From NCBI RefSeq assembly GCF_037055355.1, contig NZ_CP146350.1, positions 6,471,001 through 6,535,000 of the forward strand: a DNA stretch of 64,000 nt, read 5' to 3'. This stretch comes from Streptomyces sp. DG1A-41 (GTDB taxonomy: Bacteria; Actinomycetota; Actinomycetes; Streptomycetales; Streptomycetaceae). Positions 55,475 through 64,000 of the stretch are shown one piece after another. A program made the translations under genes and the position numbers. The notes below the pieces were generated by a model that was not told the DNA's origin, searched no databases, and was given only the letters and a program-made list of their open reading frames with translations. Each line of letters starts with the position of its first letter. Position 1 is the first letter of the stretch.

Positions 55475-58400
55475 CTAACGCTCCTGGTTGTAGGTGCTGT
55501 CAGGACCGAAGCCCTGGCCGTTCGTTTCACTGCCTGCGTTGCGACCGCGCTGTACGCCGCGACGCAGGTTGCTCAGCCTGCCCCGGACGTCCTCCGGGGC
55601 GCGGGAGACCTGTGGGCCTCCCTGGTGAGTGCTCTCGGCGGAACCCTCGATCAGGTTGGCCTTGGGCACCCTCCTCGGCAGGCCGGAGGAGGTGACCCCG
55701 CCCGCCTTGGGCTTCCGGAGCTGCGAGGCCTGCTGCCACCGCTCGTCGTTCGCCGAGCGCCAGTCGCCGTCGCCGTTGCTCTCCGGGGTGGAGGCCGGAG
55801 GCTCCTGGCTCGCGTGCCGGGCGCCGCCCGTCGCACCGCTCGCGGCGGACCCGCGGCGGGGAAGCCCGGCGTCGGTCAGCGAGGGTGCGGCGGAGTGGGC
55901 CGGTCCCGGACGGTCGAAGCCTACGCGGTCCTGCTCACTCGCGTCAGCGGCCTGCGCAGATTCCGTTTCCTGGGCCTGAGAAGAGTACTGGCTCGGGTAG
56001 CCGTTCTGGTAACCGTCCTGCTGCGGCCAGTCGTCCTGGTAGCGCCGCTGCTCGAAGGCGGGGAAGCTGCCGGGCGCACCCGCACCCGGCGCCGAGGGCC
56101 CCTCCTGTGCCGGCTCCGCATAGGAGGAGGGCTCCGGGTAGCCGCCGTTCGGCGAGAAGGTGTCGTTCTGCGGCAGACCGCCGTTCGGCGCGTAGTACTG
56201 CTCGTCGTACGCGGCCCGCTGCGGCTCCTCGTACGCCGTCTGCTGCCGCTCCTCGTACGGCGCCTGCTGCTCCTCGTACGGCGACTGACGGTCGTACGCG
56301 CCGGGCTGCTCCGGGTAGCCGGTCTGACCGGTGTCGTAGGCCTGGCCGGAGTCGTAGCCCTGCTGCCCGTGGAACTCCTCGCGGTATCCGGGCGTCTCGG
56401 CCTGCTCCTGGGCGTTCTGGCCGGGCAGGGCGGGCTGCTGGTGCGACTGGGCCTCAAGGGCCGCCCTGCGCTCCTCGCGCATCAGGGAGCGGCCGACGGG
56501 GTCCAGCTCGCGTATGTCGTCGGGGACGTCGGAGTAGCGGCTGTCGTCGAAGCCGAGCTCCGCCGCCGTGCGCATGGGCTGCTGGTTGAAGTTCTCGCCG
56601 CCGCCGAAGTTCTGCTCCGGGATGATCTGCGAGACGGTGAACTCGTCGCGGTCCACGTGCTGCTCACCGCCACCACCGTGGGTGATCGCGTCGGGCAGCA
56701 TGACGAGCGAGGTCGTGCCGGCCTGCTCGCCCGAGGGGCGCAGCTGGACGCGGATGCCGTGCCGGTCGGACAGCCGGCCGACCACGAACAGGCCCATGCG
56801 CTGCGAGATCGCGGCGTCCACGGTCGGCGGGTTGGCCAGCTTGTGGTTGATGTCCGCGAAGTCCTCGGCGGTCAGGCCGATGCCCTTGTCGTGGATCTCG
56901 ATCATCACGCGGCCGTCGGGGAGACGGGTCGCGGTGACGCGGACCTTGGTCTGCGGGGAGGAGAACGTGGTGGCGTTCTCCAGCAGCTCGGCGAGCAGGT
57001 GCACGAGGTCGGTCACGGCCCGGCCGTGGATCTCGGCCTCCGGGACGCCGGACAGCTCGATGCGCTCGTACTGTTCCACCTCGGAGGAGGCGGCGCGCAG
57101 CACGTCGACCAGCGGCACCGGCTGGTCCCAGCGGCGGCCCGGCTCCTCGCCGGCGAGGACCAGGAGGTTCTCGCCGTTGCGGCGCATACGGGTCGCGAGG
57201 TGGTCCAGCCTGAAGAGGTTCTCCAGCTGGTCCGGGTCGGCCTCGTTGTTCTCCAGGTCGGTGATCAGGGTCAGCTGGCCCTCGATCAGCGACTGGTTGC
57301 GGCGCGAGAGGTTGGTGAAGATCGCGTTGATGTTGCCCCGCAGCAGGGCCTGCTCGGCGGCGAGCCGGACGGCCTCGCGGTGGACCTGGTCGAAGGCGCG
57401 GGCGACCTCGCCGATCTCGTCGGTGGTGGTGATCGGGATGGCCTGGACACGGGTGTCGACGCGGCCGGGGTCGGTGCGCGAGAGCTGGTCGACCAGCATC
57501 GGCAGGCGCTGCTCGGCGATGCCGAAGGCGGCGTTGCGCAGCTGGCGCATCGAGCGGCTCATCTGGCGGGCCACCGCGCCGGCCAGGATGAAGGCGAGGA
57601 GCAGCGCGACGACGACGGCGGCACCGGTGATGTAGGCGTCGCGCTGGGCGCTGTCGGCGATGTCGGAGGCTTCGCTCACGGCCTTGTCGGCCAGGTCCGT
57701 CTCGATCTTCTCGTAGGCGTTGAACTTGAGCGTGTTGACCGCCCACCAGTTCTCGGCGGTGATGCCCTTCTCGGCTAGGGCGGCGCGGGCGCTCGGGTCC
57801 GTGGTCTGGAGCGTCGCGACGGCCGAGACCATCGTCTCCGGCTTGGACGGCGGGGGGACGTAGTCCGGGTTCTTGGCCTTGGCCTCCCGGGCCATCGCGG
57901 CACCGTCTGCCCTGAGCTTGGCCTCGGCCGCCTCGAGCTTGGCCGCGTCCTGTTCGGTGCCGCCGCCGATGTACTCCTGCACGGCGATGCGCTCGAGGTA
58001 GGCGTACGAGGACAGGGCGATGCGCTGGCTGGCCAGGTTGCCGTCGTCCGGGCCCGGCTTGGTCAGGATGTGCATGCCGATGGAGCGCTGGAGCGACAGG
58101 GCCGCCTTCGTCAGCTCGATGGCGTACACGGTCCGGCCGTAGCTGGTGATGTTGCCGGTGCCGAGGCCCAGCTCGTTGGCGAACTCCGTCAGCGGGTGGG
58201 CGACCTCGACGTAGCCCTCCTCGGTCTGTACGCCCTTGAGCTTGGAGGTGTACGCGACCTGACGCAGCGTCTGGAGCTTGGGCTCCACCTCGCGGAACAG
58301 CTTCAGGCGGCGCTCCAGGCCGGGCTTGGCCGGCATGCTCTGGGCCGCGGTGTCGAAGGCGTCGGCCGCCTCGTCGGTGGTCTTGCGGACCTCGGCGACG

Positions 58401-58783
58401 GTCGCCTTGTCCTGGGCGGTCTGGGCGCTGCCCTTCAGCAGGGGGGCCGCGGAGGTGTCGCGCTCGTTGTAGAGGGCGTTGGCGTACAGGAGGGACGCCC
58501 GCACCAGACGCGCGGTGTTCTCCGCGTCCTCGGCCTCCTGCCAGGTGTCGATCGAGCTCTTCACCTGGAAGCCGCCCATGACAAGGCCGACCAGCACGGG
58601 TATGAGCAGGATCGCGTTGAGTCTGGTCGCCACACGCCAGTTGCGCGGGGAGAGACGGCCGCCGCTCGGGGCGGGCGCGGCCGATGGCTCCGAACCGGGC
58701 ACGGGAGCGGGCGCCGCTGTGCGCGGCGGCGGGGTGAAGTTGCCCCGGGCCGACGGCTCGGGACTGTTCTTGCTTCGCCTCAC
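55475..58783 (-). CDS. cvnA2: Conservon sensor kinase-like protein CvnA (second conservon)
   Basis: The 1102-residue membrane protein starts VRRSKNSPEPSARGNFTPPP at GTG 58783. A membrane helix (AILLIPVLVGLVMGGFQVKS) at about 60 begins a nitrate-sensor-like (NIT) extracellular region of about 310 residues. A second helix and HAMP follow (about 390-460, TTDEIGEVARAFDQVHREAV). The kinase core has LRAASSEVEQYERIE and LLAELLENATTFSSPQTKV (N box), then IHDKGIGL and GLFVVGRLSDRHGIRVQL. A 330-residue disordered Gln/Tyr/Glu/Pro-rich tail carries repeats like PYEEQQA-PYEERQQ and ends with VSRAPEDVRGRLSNLRRG. Typical phosphoacceptor histidine motifs are not obvious. Confidence 0.9.
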   Translation of the reverse strand: MRRSKNSPEPSARGNFTPPPRTAAPAPVPGSEPSAAPAPSGGRLSPRNWRVATRLNAILLIPVLVGLVMGGFQVKSSIDTWQEAEDAENTARLVRASLLYANALYNERDTSAAPLLKGSAQTAQDKATVAEVRKTTDEAADAFDTAAQSMPAKPGLERRLKLFREVEPKLQTLRQVAYTSKLKGVQTEEGYVEVAHPLTEFANELGLGTGNITSYGRTVYAIELTKAALSLQRSIGMHILTKPGPDDGNLASQRIALSSYAYLERIAVQEYIGGGTEQDAAKLEAAEAKLRADGAAMAREAKAKNPDYVPPPSKPETMVSAVATLQTTDPSARAALAEKGITAENWWAVNTLKFNAYEKIETDLADKAVSEASDIADSAQRDAYITGAAVVVALLLAFILAGAVARQMSRSMRQLRNAAFGIAEQRLPMLVDQLSRTDPGRVDTRVQAIPITTTDEIGEVARAFDQVHREAVRLAAEQALLRGNINAIFTNLSRRNQSLIEGQLTLITDLENNEADPDQLENLFRLDHLATRMRRNGENLLVLAGEEPGRRWDQPVPLVDVLRAASSEVEQYERIELSGVPEAEIHGRAVTDLVHLLAELLENATTFSSPQTKVRVTATRLPDGRVMIEIHDKGIGLTAEDFADINHKLANPPTVDAAISQRMGLFVVGRLSDRHGIRVQLRPSGEQAGTTSLVMLPDAITHGGGGEQHVDRDEFTVSQIIPEQNFGGGENFNQQPMRTAAELGFDDSRYSDVPDDIRELDPVGRSLMREERRAALEAQSHQQPALPGQNAQEQAETPGYREEFHGQQGYDSGQAYDTGQTGYPEQPGAYDRQSPYEEQQAPYEERQQTAYEEPQRAAYDEQYYAPNGGLPQNDTFSPNGGYPEPSSYAEPAQEGPSAPGAGAPGSFPAFEQRRYQDDWPQQDGYQNGYPSQYSSQAQETESAQAADASEQDRVGFDRPGPAHSAAPSLTDAGLPRRGSAASGATGGARHASQEPPASTPESNGDGDWRSANDERWQQASQLRKPKAGGVTSSGLPRRVPKANLIEGSAESTHQGGPQVSRAPEDVRGRLSNLRRGVQRGRNAGSETNGQGFGPDSTYNQER

Positions 58784-59160
58784 TCGACCAACAACCTCTC
58801 GGCGGTCGGCACCAACGTTGTGCCGCGGTTTCTCAGAGCCCGGTACGCCATCGACTGATGTGTACGTCATTGACTATTGGGCAGTTCAGGCATTCCAGCA
58901 CGACGACCTGCGCTCTTCCAAACAGTCCGAGGTGGGGATTCCGAGGGGTGTAAGCCCCGCGTAAAACGGTCATAAAGAGCGAGCCCCGCCAAAAGGCGGG
59001 GCGATTGTGCGCGCAGCGAGACCGGATGTGCGCGACGCGTGGCCGTACCACCAGATTCCTCTGCCGAAACGTTATGAACACCTTGGCCGACCGTGTCAAA
59101 GGACACAGTCGGCTCCGGTGCATCTACGACAACTGCCGTACAGCGCTTCTGAATTGGGTG
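58784..59160. other. Intergenic region between the two conservons
   Basis: No gene is supported in these 377 bases. A perfect hairpin GCCCCGCC-AAAA-GGCGGGGC lies at 58983-59002. A second hairpin at 59087-59112 is made of CCGAC/GTCGG and GTGTC/GACAC arms around AAAG with bulged bases. Both follow the downstream end of the first conservon and may terminate it. The part next to cvnA2 (58784-58960) is relatively AT-rich and probably carries its promoter. Confidence 0.5.
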
Positions 59161-59736
59161 CTACCTCAACCGTGCCATCAGAGCGTGCTCGACCAGCGTG
59201 ATCAGGGCACTCTTCGCGTCGGCCCGGTGCCGGGCGTCCGTCGTGATGATGGGGGTGTCCGGGCCGATCTGGAGGGCTTCGCGGACCTCGTCCGGCGTGT
59301 ACGGCTGCTGGCCGTCGAAGCCGTTGAGGGCGATGACGAACGGCAGGCCGCTGTTCTCGAAGTAGTCGACCGCGGGGAAGCAGTCGGCGAGACGGCGGGT
59401 GTCCACGAGCACCACCGCGCCGATCGCGCCGCGCACCAGGTCGTCCCACATGAACCAGAACCGGTCCTGGCCCGGCGTACCGAAGAGGTACAGGATCAGG
59501 TCCTGGTCCAGGGTGATACGGCCGAAGTCCATGGCCACCGTGGTGGTGGTCTTGTCCCCGGTGTGGGTGAGGTCGTCGATGCCCGCACTCGCGGAGGTCA
59601 TCACGGCCTCCGTGCGCAGCGGGTTGATCTCCGAGACGGCGCCGACGAACGTGGTCTTGCCCACGCCGAAGCCGCCCGCCACCACGATCTTCGCGGAGGT
59701 GGTGGAACGACCCGCGTCAGAGCTTGCGAAGTCCAC
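59161..59736 (-). CDS. cvnD1: Conservon small GTPase-like protein CvnD (first conservon)
   Basis: The 191-residue protein is almost identical to the other CvnD in the window beyond residue 12. It has the same P-loop GGFGVGKTT, LFGTPGQDRF and ALNGFDG motifs. The start is GTG 59736, overlapping cvnC by 20 bases. A stretch of 140 bases is identical at the DNA level to cvnD2, including third positions, suggesting recent gene conversion. Its role parallels CvnD2. Confidence 0.88.
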   Translation of the reverse strand: MDFASSDAGRSTTSAKIVVAGGFGVGKTTFVGAVSEINPLRTEAVMTSASAGIDDLTHTGDKTTTTVAMDFGRITLDQDLILYLFGTPGQDRFWFMWDDLVRGAIGAVVLVDTRRLADCFPAVDYFENSGLPFVIALNGFDGQQPYTPDEVREALQIGPDTPIITTDARHRADAKSALITLVEHALMARLR

Positions 59737-60112
59737 TGAGCACCCTTTCGAGCAGTGTCACGTCCGGCGCGCCGGTGGCCTCGTCGCCGCCCGGCTGGTG
59801 GATCGCGACGAGACCGGCCTCCGCGAGGTCCGCGACCAGGATCCGGGCCACACCCAGCGGCATGTTGAGCAGCGCCGAGACCTCGGCGACCGACTTCACC
59901 TCACGGCACAGGTGGCAGATGCGCTGGTGCTCCGGGAGCAGCCCCATGAGCGTCGCGGGATCGGCGGTCGTGCTGATCAGTGCCTCTATGGCCAGCTGGT
60001 AACGCGGCCGGGTCCGGCCGCCGGTCATGGCGTACGGCCGGACCAGCGGCTGGTCGCCCTCGTCCTCGTACGGCTCCGCGTACGGATCATGAGAGGCGGG
60101 GGGCGGGGTCAT
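59717..60112 (-). CDS. cvnC1: Conservon DUF742 protein CvnC (first conservon)
   Basis: The 131-residue protein starts MTPPPASHDPYAEPYEDEGD and then has a DUF742 domain: LVRPYAMTGGRTRPRYQLAI, LLPEHQRICHLCREVKSVAE, LGVARILVADLAEAGLVAIH. It lacks the long disordered N-terminus of its paralogue. It overlaps the cvnD start by 20 bases and lies 111 bases after cvnB. It should act in the same signalling complex. Confidence 0.9.
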   Translation of the reverse strand: MTPPPASHDPYAEPYEDEGDQPLVRPYAMTGGRTRPRYQLAIEALISTTADPATLMGLLPEHQRICHLCREVKSVAEVSALLNMPLGVARILVADLAEAGLVAIHQPGGDEATGAPDVTLLERVLSGLRKL

Positions 60113-60223
60113 GGGTCCTCCGGGCGGGACAGCAAGTCGGTCAGTCGAGCCGTCTGACGAGGCCTGTGTGGGGGCTGTGGCGGCCGGACGGTGAAGTGGT
60201 GAGACGGGTGGTGCCGGGGCCGA

Positions 60224-60646
60224 TCAATGGAGCAGACTGCCTTGGAGCTCAGCTCGCAGGTCGGGGGTGAGGACCGCGCCCGCGCGGTCGACCAGGAGCG
60301 CCATCTCGTAGCCGACGAGGCCGATGTCGCAGTCGGGGTGGGCGAGGACCGCCAGCGACGAGCCGTCCGAGATGGACATCAGGAACATGAATCCCCGCTC
60401 CATCTCCACGACCGTCTGCGCGACGTCGCCCCCCTCGAAGATCCGGGAGGCGCCTGCCGTCAGGGACGTCAGACCGGAGGCGACAGCCGCGAGCTGGTCC
60501 GCGCGGTCGCGCGGAAAGCCCTCCGACAGCGCCAGGAGGAGACCGTCGGCGGACACGACGACGGTGTGGGACACCCCGGGGGTGTTGTCCACGAAGTTGG
60601 TGATCAACCAGTTGAGATTCTGTGCCGCCTGGCTCATCGGACTCAA
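60224..60646 (-). CDS. cvnB1: Conservon roadblock/LC7 protein CvnB (first conservon)
   Basis: The 140-residue roadblock/LC7 protein shares nearly all residues with the other CvnB. It starts at TTG 60646, directly after the cvnA TAG, with AGGAG six bases upstream. Motifs are MSQAAQNLNWLITNFVDNTP and ASGLTSLTAGASRIFEGG. Differences concentrate near 90-110. It is expected to control CvnD1. Confidence 0.9.
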   Translation of the reverse strand: MSPMSQAAQNLNWLITNFVDNTPGVSHTVVVSADGLLLALSEGFPRDRADQLAAVASGLTSLTAGASRIFEGGDVAQTVVEMERGFMFLMSISDGSSLAVLAHPDCDIGLVGYEMALLVDRAGAVLTPDLRAELQGSLLH

Positions 60647-63600
60647 CTAACGCTCCTGCTGGTGAGAGGGCCGAGGGAAGCTGCCGGTCTGGGTGGACCC
60701 GGCCTGACGACCCTGTGCAATACCGCGGCGGAGATTGGTCAGCCGACCGCGTACGTCATCGGGGGCACGCGAGATCTGCGGACCGCTCTGCTGGGGCTGC
60801 TGCTGAGCCGTGCCCGGAACGAGGTTCGCCCGGGGCACCCGGCGCGGCAGGCCGGAGGTGGTGACACCGCCGGCGGCGGGCTGGCGGACGCGCTCGGCCT
60901 GGCGGACGAGGTCGTCGTTCGGCGAGCTGCGCCAGCCGGCGGAGCGGACCGCTGCGGACCGCGGGATCCCTGCGGCTGTTGCTGGGCCGGAGCCGAGCTG
61001 TTGCTCTGCTGCTGCTCCTGCTGGCCGTGGAACCAGTTGGTTTCGAGCGTGTCGTACAGCGGCGTACGCCCGTCGCCCGGACCCGACGCCGGCGGCAGGG
61101 CCTCGGGCTCCTGCCGGGCGGGCCGTGCCTGGGGGGCGGGCGGTCGCGGGGCGCCGAAGTCGGCCCCGCCCCGGGCGCCGCCTGCCTGCGACCGCTCGAA
61201 CTGGCCCGTGCCCGCCGGGTCGGCCGGGGTGGCCGGACCGGGGAGGGTGGGCCGGCCGGAGCCGTCGTCCTGGCGCGGCGCGGGGTACTGGCCGGTGGCG
61301 CCGTTGTCCTGGCGAGGTGCGTGGTACTGGCCCGTGGAACCGTTGTCGTAGGACTGCGGAGCCGGGTACTGGCCCGTAGAGCCGTTGTCGTAGGACTGCG
61401 GAGCCGGGTACTGGCCCGTGGTGGGCGACGGGTCGCGGCGGCCGGCCGGGGCGCCGAAGACGTCCGGGCGGACGAACTGGCCCGAACCCTGCGAGCCGTC
61501 CGTGCCGGGAAGGCCGAACCGGTCCGCGTGCTGGGGGCCGCCCGTGCCGAAGTCCGCCGGAGAGTCGGGGCCCTGCCGGTCGATGTCGCGCGGGACGGCC
61601 GGGAGCTCCGCCGTCGAACCCGGGCCCTGGCGGTCGTCGATCCGCGGCATCGGAGAGGTACGGGAGACGTCCGGCTCCTCGTGCCCGCGCGGGGTGTCCA
61701 GCGAGGCACGCGGCATCGGCGGCTGGGCGTTCTCATCGCTCCAGCTCGGCACGCGGGGCTGCGGGTCACCGCCGGGCAGCTCGGCCCGCGGACCGCCGCG
61801 CGGCGGCAGCTGCGGATGACGGCCCTGGCCCTGCTCGGCGTTGCCCGGGCGCTGCCGGCCCCGGCCCTGGCCCTGCGGCCCGTTCGTACCCGCGGCCTGC
61901 AAGCCCTGCGGGGCACCCGGCGCCTGACCGTACCCGGCACCGGCGGAAGCAGGACGGCTCTGCGGCGGCGCGGGGGGAGCGCTCTGCTCGAACAACGACG
62001 GGGACCTGTCGGAACCCTGCGGTCCGCGCCCTCCGCCCGGACGGCCACCGTCCGCGTCCCGCCCGGGCAGCTCGGCCCGCGGACCCTGCCCGGCACCGAG
62101 CCGGCCACCGCCGGACGGCGCACCGCCACCGGACGCACCGGCTCCGAGGGCGCCACCGCCCTGGCCGGCACCGGCGGCACGACGGGCCGCGGCCGCACCG
62201 GCGGCGGCCTGCGCCGCGGCCGGTCCGCCACCGCCGACGGGCGGCTGGCCGGGCTGCTTGGGCTGGGGCTTCTTGCCGCCCTGGGCGACGTCGACGGGCA
62301 GCATGACCAGCGCGGTCGTACCACCGGAGTCGGAGGGGCGCAGCTGGATGCGGATGCCGTGCCGCTGGGACAGCCGGCCGACCACGAACAGACCCATGCG
62401 GCGGGAGACGGAGACGTCCACCGTCGGGGGAGAGGCGAGCCGCTCGTTGATCGCGGCGAGGTCCTCCGGCGACAGACCGATACCGGTGTCGTGGATCTCG
62501 ATCAGCACCCGGCCGTCGGGCAGGGCGTGACCGGTGACCTTGACCTTGGTCTGCGGTGAGGAGAACGAGGTCGCGTTCTCCAGCAGCTCGGCGAGCAGGT
62601 GCACGAGGTCGTTGACGACCCGGCCGGCCACCTCGGTGGTCGGTACGGAGGCCAGCTCGATGCGCTCGTACTGCTCCACCTCGGACGCGGCGGCGCGGAG
62701 CACGTCGACCAGCGGGACCGGGCGGGTCCACCGGCGGCCGGGCTCCTCACCCGCGAGAACCAGCAGGTTCTCACCGTTACGGCGCATGCGCGTGGCGAGG
62801 TGGTCGAGCTTGAACAGCGAGGACAGCTGGTCCGGGTCGGCCTCGCGGGACTCCAGTTCGGAGATCAGCGACAGCTGGCGCTGGATCAGACCCTGGGAGC
62901 GGCGCGAGAGGTTGGTGAACATCGCGTTGACGTTGCCCCGCAACAGGGCCTGCTCGGCGGCGAGGCGGACCGCCTCGCGGTGCACGTCGTCGAAGGCCGC
63001 GGCCACCCGGCCGATCTCGTCCCGGGAGTGCACACCGACCGACTCCACGGACGTGTCGACGTCCTGCGGGTCGGACTCGGAGAGCTGCTTGACCAGCTCG
63101 GGCAGACGGTCGGAGGCGACCTTGGTCGCGGTCTCCTCCAGACGGCGCAGCGAGCGGATCATGGAGCGGGCCACGACGAAGGCGCCGACCAGCGACACAC
63201 CGAGCACGAGGAGGATCAGCGCACCGGAGATGATCGCGTCGCGCTCGGTGGCGCTGCGCAGCTCTCGGGCCTTCTGTTCCATCTCCTCGAGCAGCGTGTG
63301 CTCGATGTTCTTCATCTGCTGGATCTTGGTGGAGCTGTCGTCCAGCCAGTCGCGGTAGGACCGCTTGTCCTGCTGCGCGAGTCCGCTCGCGGAGACCAGG
63401 GCACGACCCGCGTAGGTGTCGGTCGCCTTGATCGTGGAGTTGCCGCCGTCCTCGATGGGCTTGAGCAGCTCGGCGGCGGAGTCCTCGCCGTAGATGCTCT
63501 TGAAGCTGCGGATCTCGGACTTCTGGCTCTCCAGGGCCGACTCGGCGTAGAGCCGGTCGTTCGGCGAGAGCTTGCCGGTCGTGTTGTCGCTCGCGGGCAG

Positions 63601-64000
63601 TGCCGCCGCGAGGGCCGCGCGCTGGATCGAGGAGTACTCCTTGGCGGAGGAGAACGCCGCCAGAGCACGCGTGCGCTGGATCATGTCCGGGTTGCTGGTC
63701 GCCTCGGCCATGTCCTGCGAGAGGTCGATCAGGTTCTCGATCAGACGGTGGTACGCCTCGATCGTCTGCGTGGAGTTGCCCTCGGAGGCGTAGGCGCTCT
63801 TGCGGATCTGCTCCAGGTCGCCCAGCTCGCCGGCGAGCTGGACGAGGTACTCGCGGACGCCCTTGAGGTTGCCGTCCTTGCTGGCGCCGTCGATCTCCTC
63901 GGACGCGTCGAGGAAGTTCTTCCTCGCCCGGTCGGTCTTCTCACGCAGCCCCTTGACCGTGAAGTCGGTCGCCTTGCCGCCGTGCGCGAGCGGGCCGGCC
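60647..64000 (-). CDS. cvnA1: Conservon sensor kinase-like protein CvnA (first conservon), 5' end beyond window, one frameshift
   Basis: The coding region enters from position 64000 within the NIT sensor domain (AGPLAHGGKATDFTVKGLRE onward). A membrane helix (IISGALILLVLGVSLVGAFV), HAMP and kinase core follow, with LRAAASEVEQYERIEL, LLAELLENATSFSSPQTKV, IHDTGIGL and GLFVVGRLSQRHGIRIQL. The tail of about 400 residues is Gly/Pro/Gln-rich. At about 60941-60947 one base is missing: after PQRS the chain should read SAGWRSSPNDDLVRQAERVR and end with LPRRVPRANL, SRAPDDVRGRLTNLRRG and HQQER at TAG 60647. The tail ending matches CvnA2. Confidence 0.85.
61285..61420. repeat. 42-bp tandem repeats in the cvnA1 tail
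   Basis: Two nearly identical 42-base units (about 61336-61377 and 61378-61419) encode TGQYPAPQSYDNGS. A third, more divergent unit lies at about 61290-61335. Units keep the frame and lie in the disordered tail, so copy number can vary without loss of function. Confidence 0.8.

Noticed and set aside
59087..59112. Hairpin considered as a small RNA or tRNA part
   Set aside because: It is only a single short stem-loop without cloverleaf features. Termination of cvnD1 is simpler.

Overview
The window is a high-GC actinobacterial chromosome segment. Codon use, frequent GTG and TTG starts, the leaderless or overlapping gene style, and gene order point to Streptomyces. The order ilvB-ilvN-ilvC-serA, proline dehydrogenase/P5C dehydrogenase, leuB, ilvE, cimA, accB-accE and two conservons is what I remember from the S. 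coelicolor SCO55xx region. Species cannot be named from the sequence alone.

Layout. 1-5216: the tail of an MMPL exporter, a GNAT acetyltransferase, small proteins and a large LuxR-type STAND regulator. 5223-8547: a secreted sugar dehydrogenase, a frameshifted aldo/keto reductase and a 2-hydroxyacid dehydrogenase. 8901-11981: a membrane PAS-GGDEF-EAL protein whose EAL domain has decayed. 12015-17584: the ilvBNC operon with a leader-peptide attenuator, then serA. 17641-19866: a DHA2 exporter with a divergent TetR. 20073-25038: a four-gene peptide/nickel-type ABC importer with the two permeases fused, behind a Zur-like box. 25100-29674: a PucR-type regulator interrupted by 8-residue repeats, proline dehydrogenase and P5C dehydrogenase. 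29749-32284: an AAC(2')-like relic, a small protein and a Tat-exported phosphoesterase. 32439-38810: leuB, ilvE, a cytosine permease relic, a secreted propeller protein and cimA behind its own putative isoleucine attenuator. 38975-45769: a TPM-domain protein, MFS and DMT transporters, TetR, a YdeI-like protein, trypsin and YceI. 45903-50868: truncated glycosyltransferase and radical-SAM genes that abut, an SDR and a family 8 polysaccharide lyase. 51023-52858: acyl-CoA carboxylase beta and epsilon subunits. 52919-53731: relic of a NACHT-type NTPase. 53810-64000: two tandem conservons (cvnD-C-B-A twice) on the minus strand; the last cvnA runs off the window.

The genes form a branched-chain amino acid region (ilvBNC, leuB, ilvE, cimA), with serine and proline metabolism, carboxylation of acyl-CoA and signalling modules around it. 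Two of the amino acid operons carry visible transcription attenuators.

Caution: about ten otherwise well-conserved genes carry a single-base indel, mostly loss of one G or C. This looks like draft-sequence error more than decay. Only the AAC(2'), cytosine permease, NACHT and glycosyltransferase/radical-SAM remnants show damage too large for that explanation. No rRNA, tRNA, CRISPR array, transposase or prophage gene was seen.
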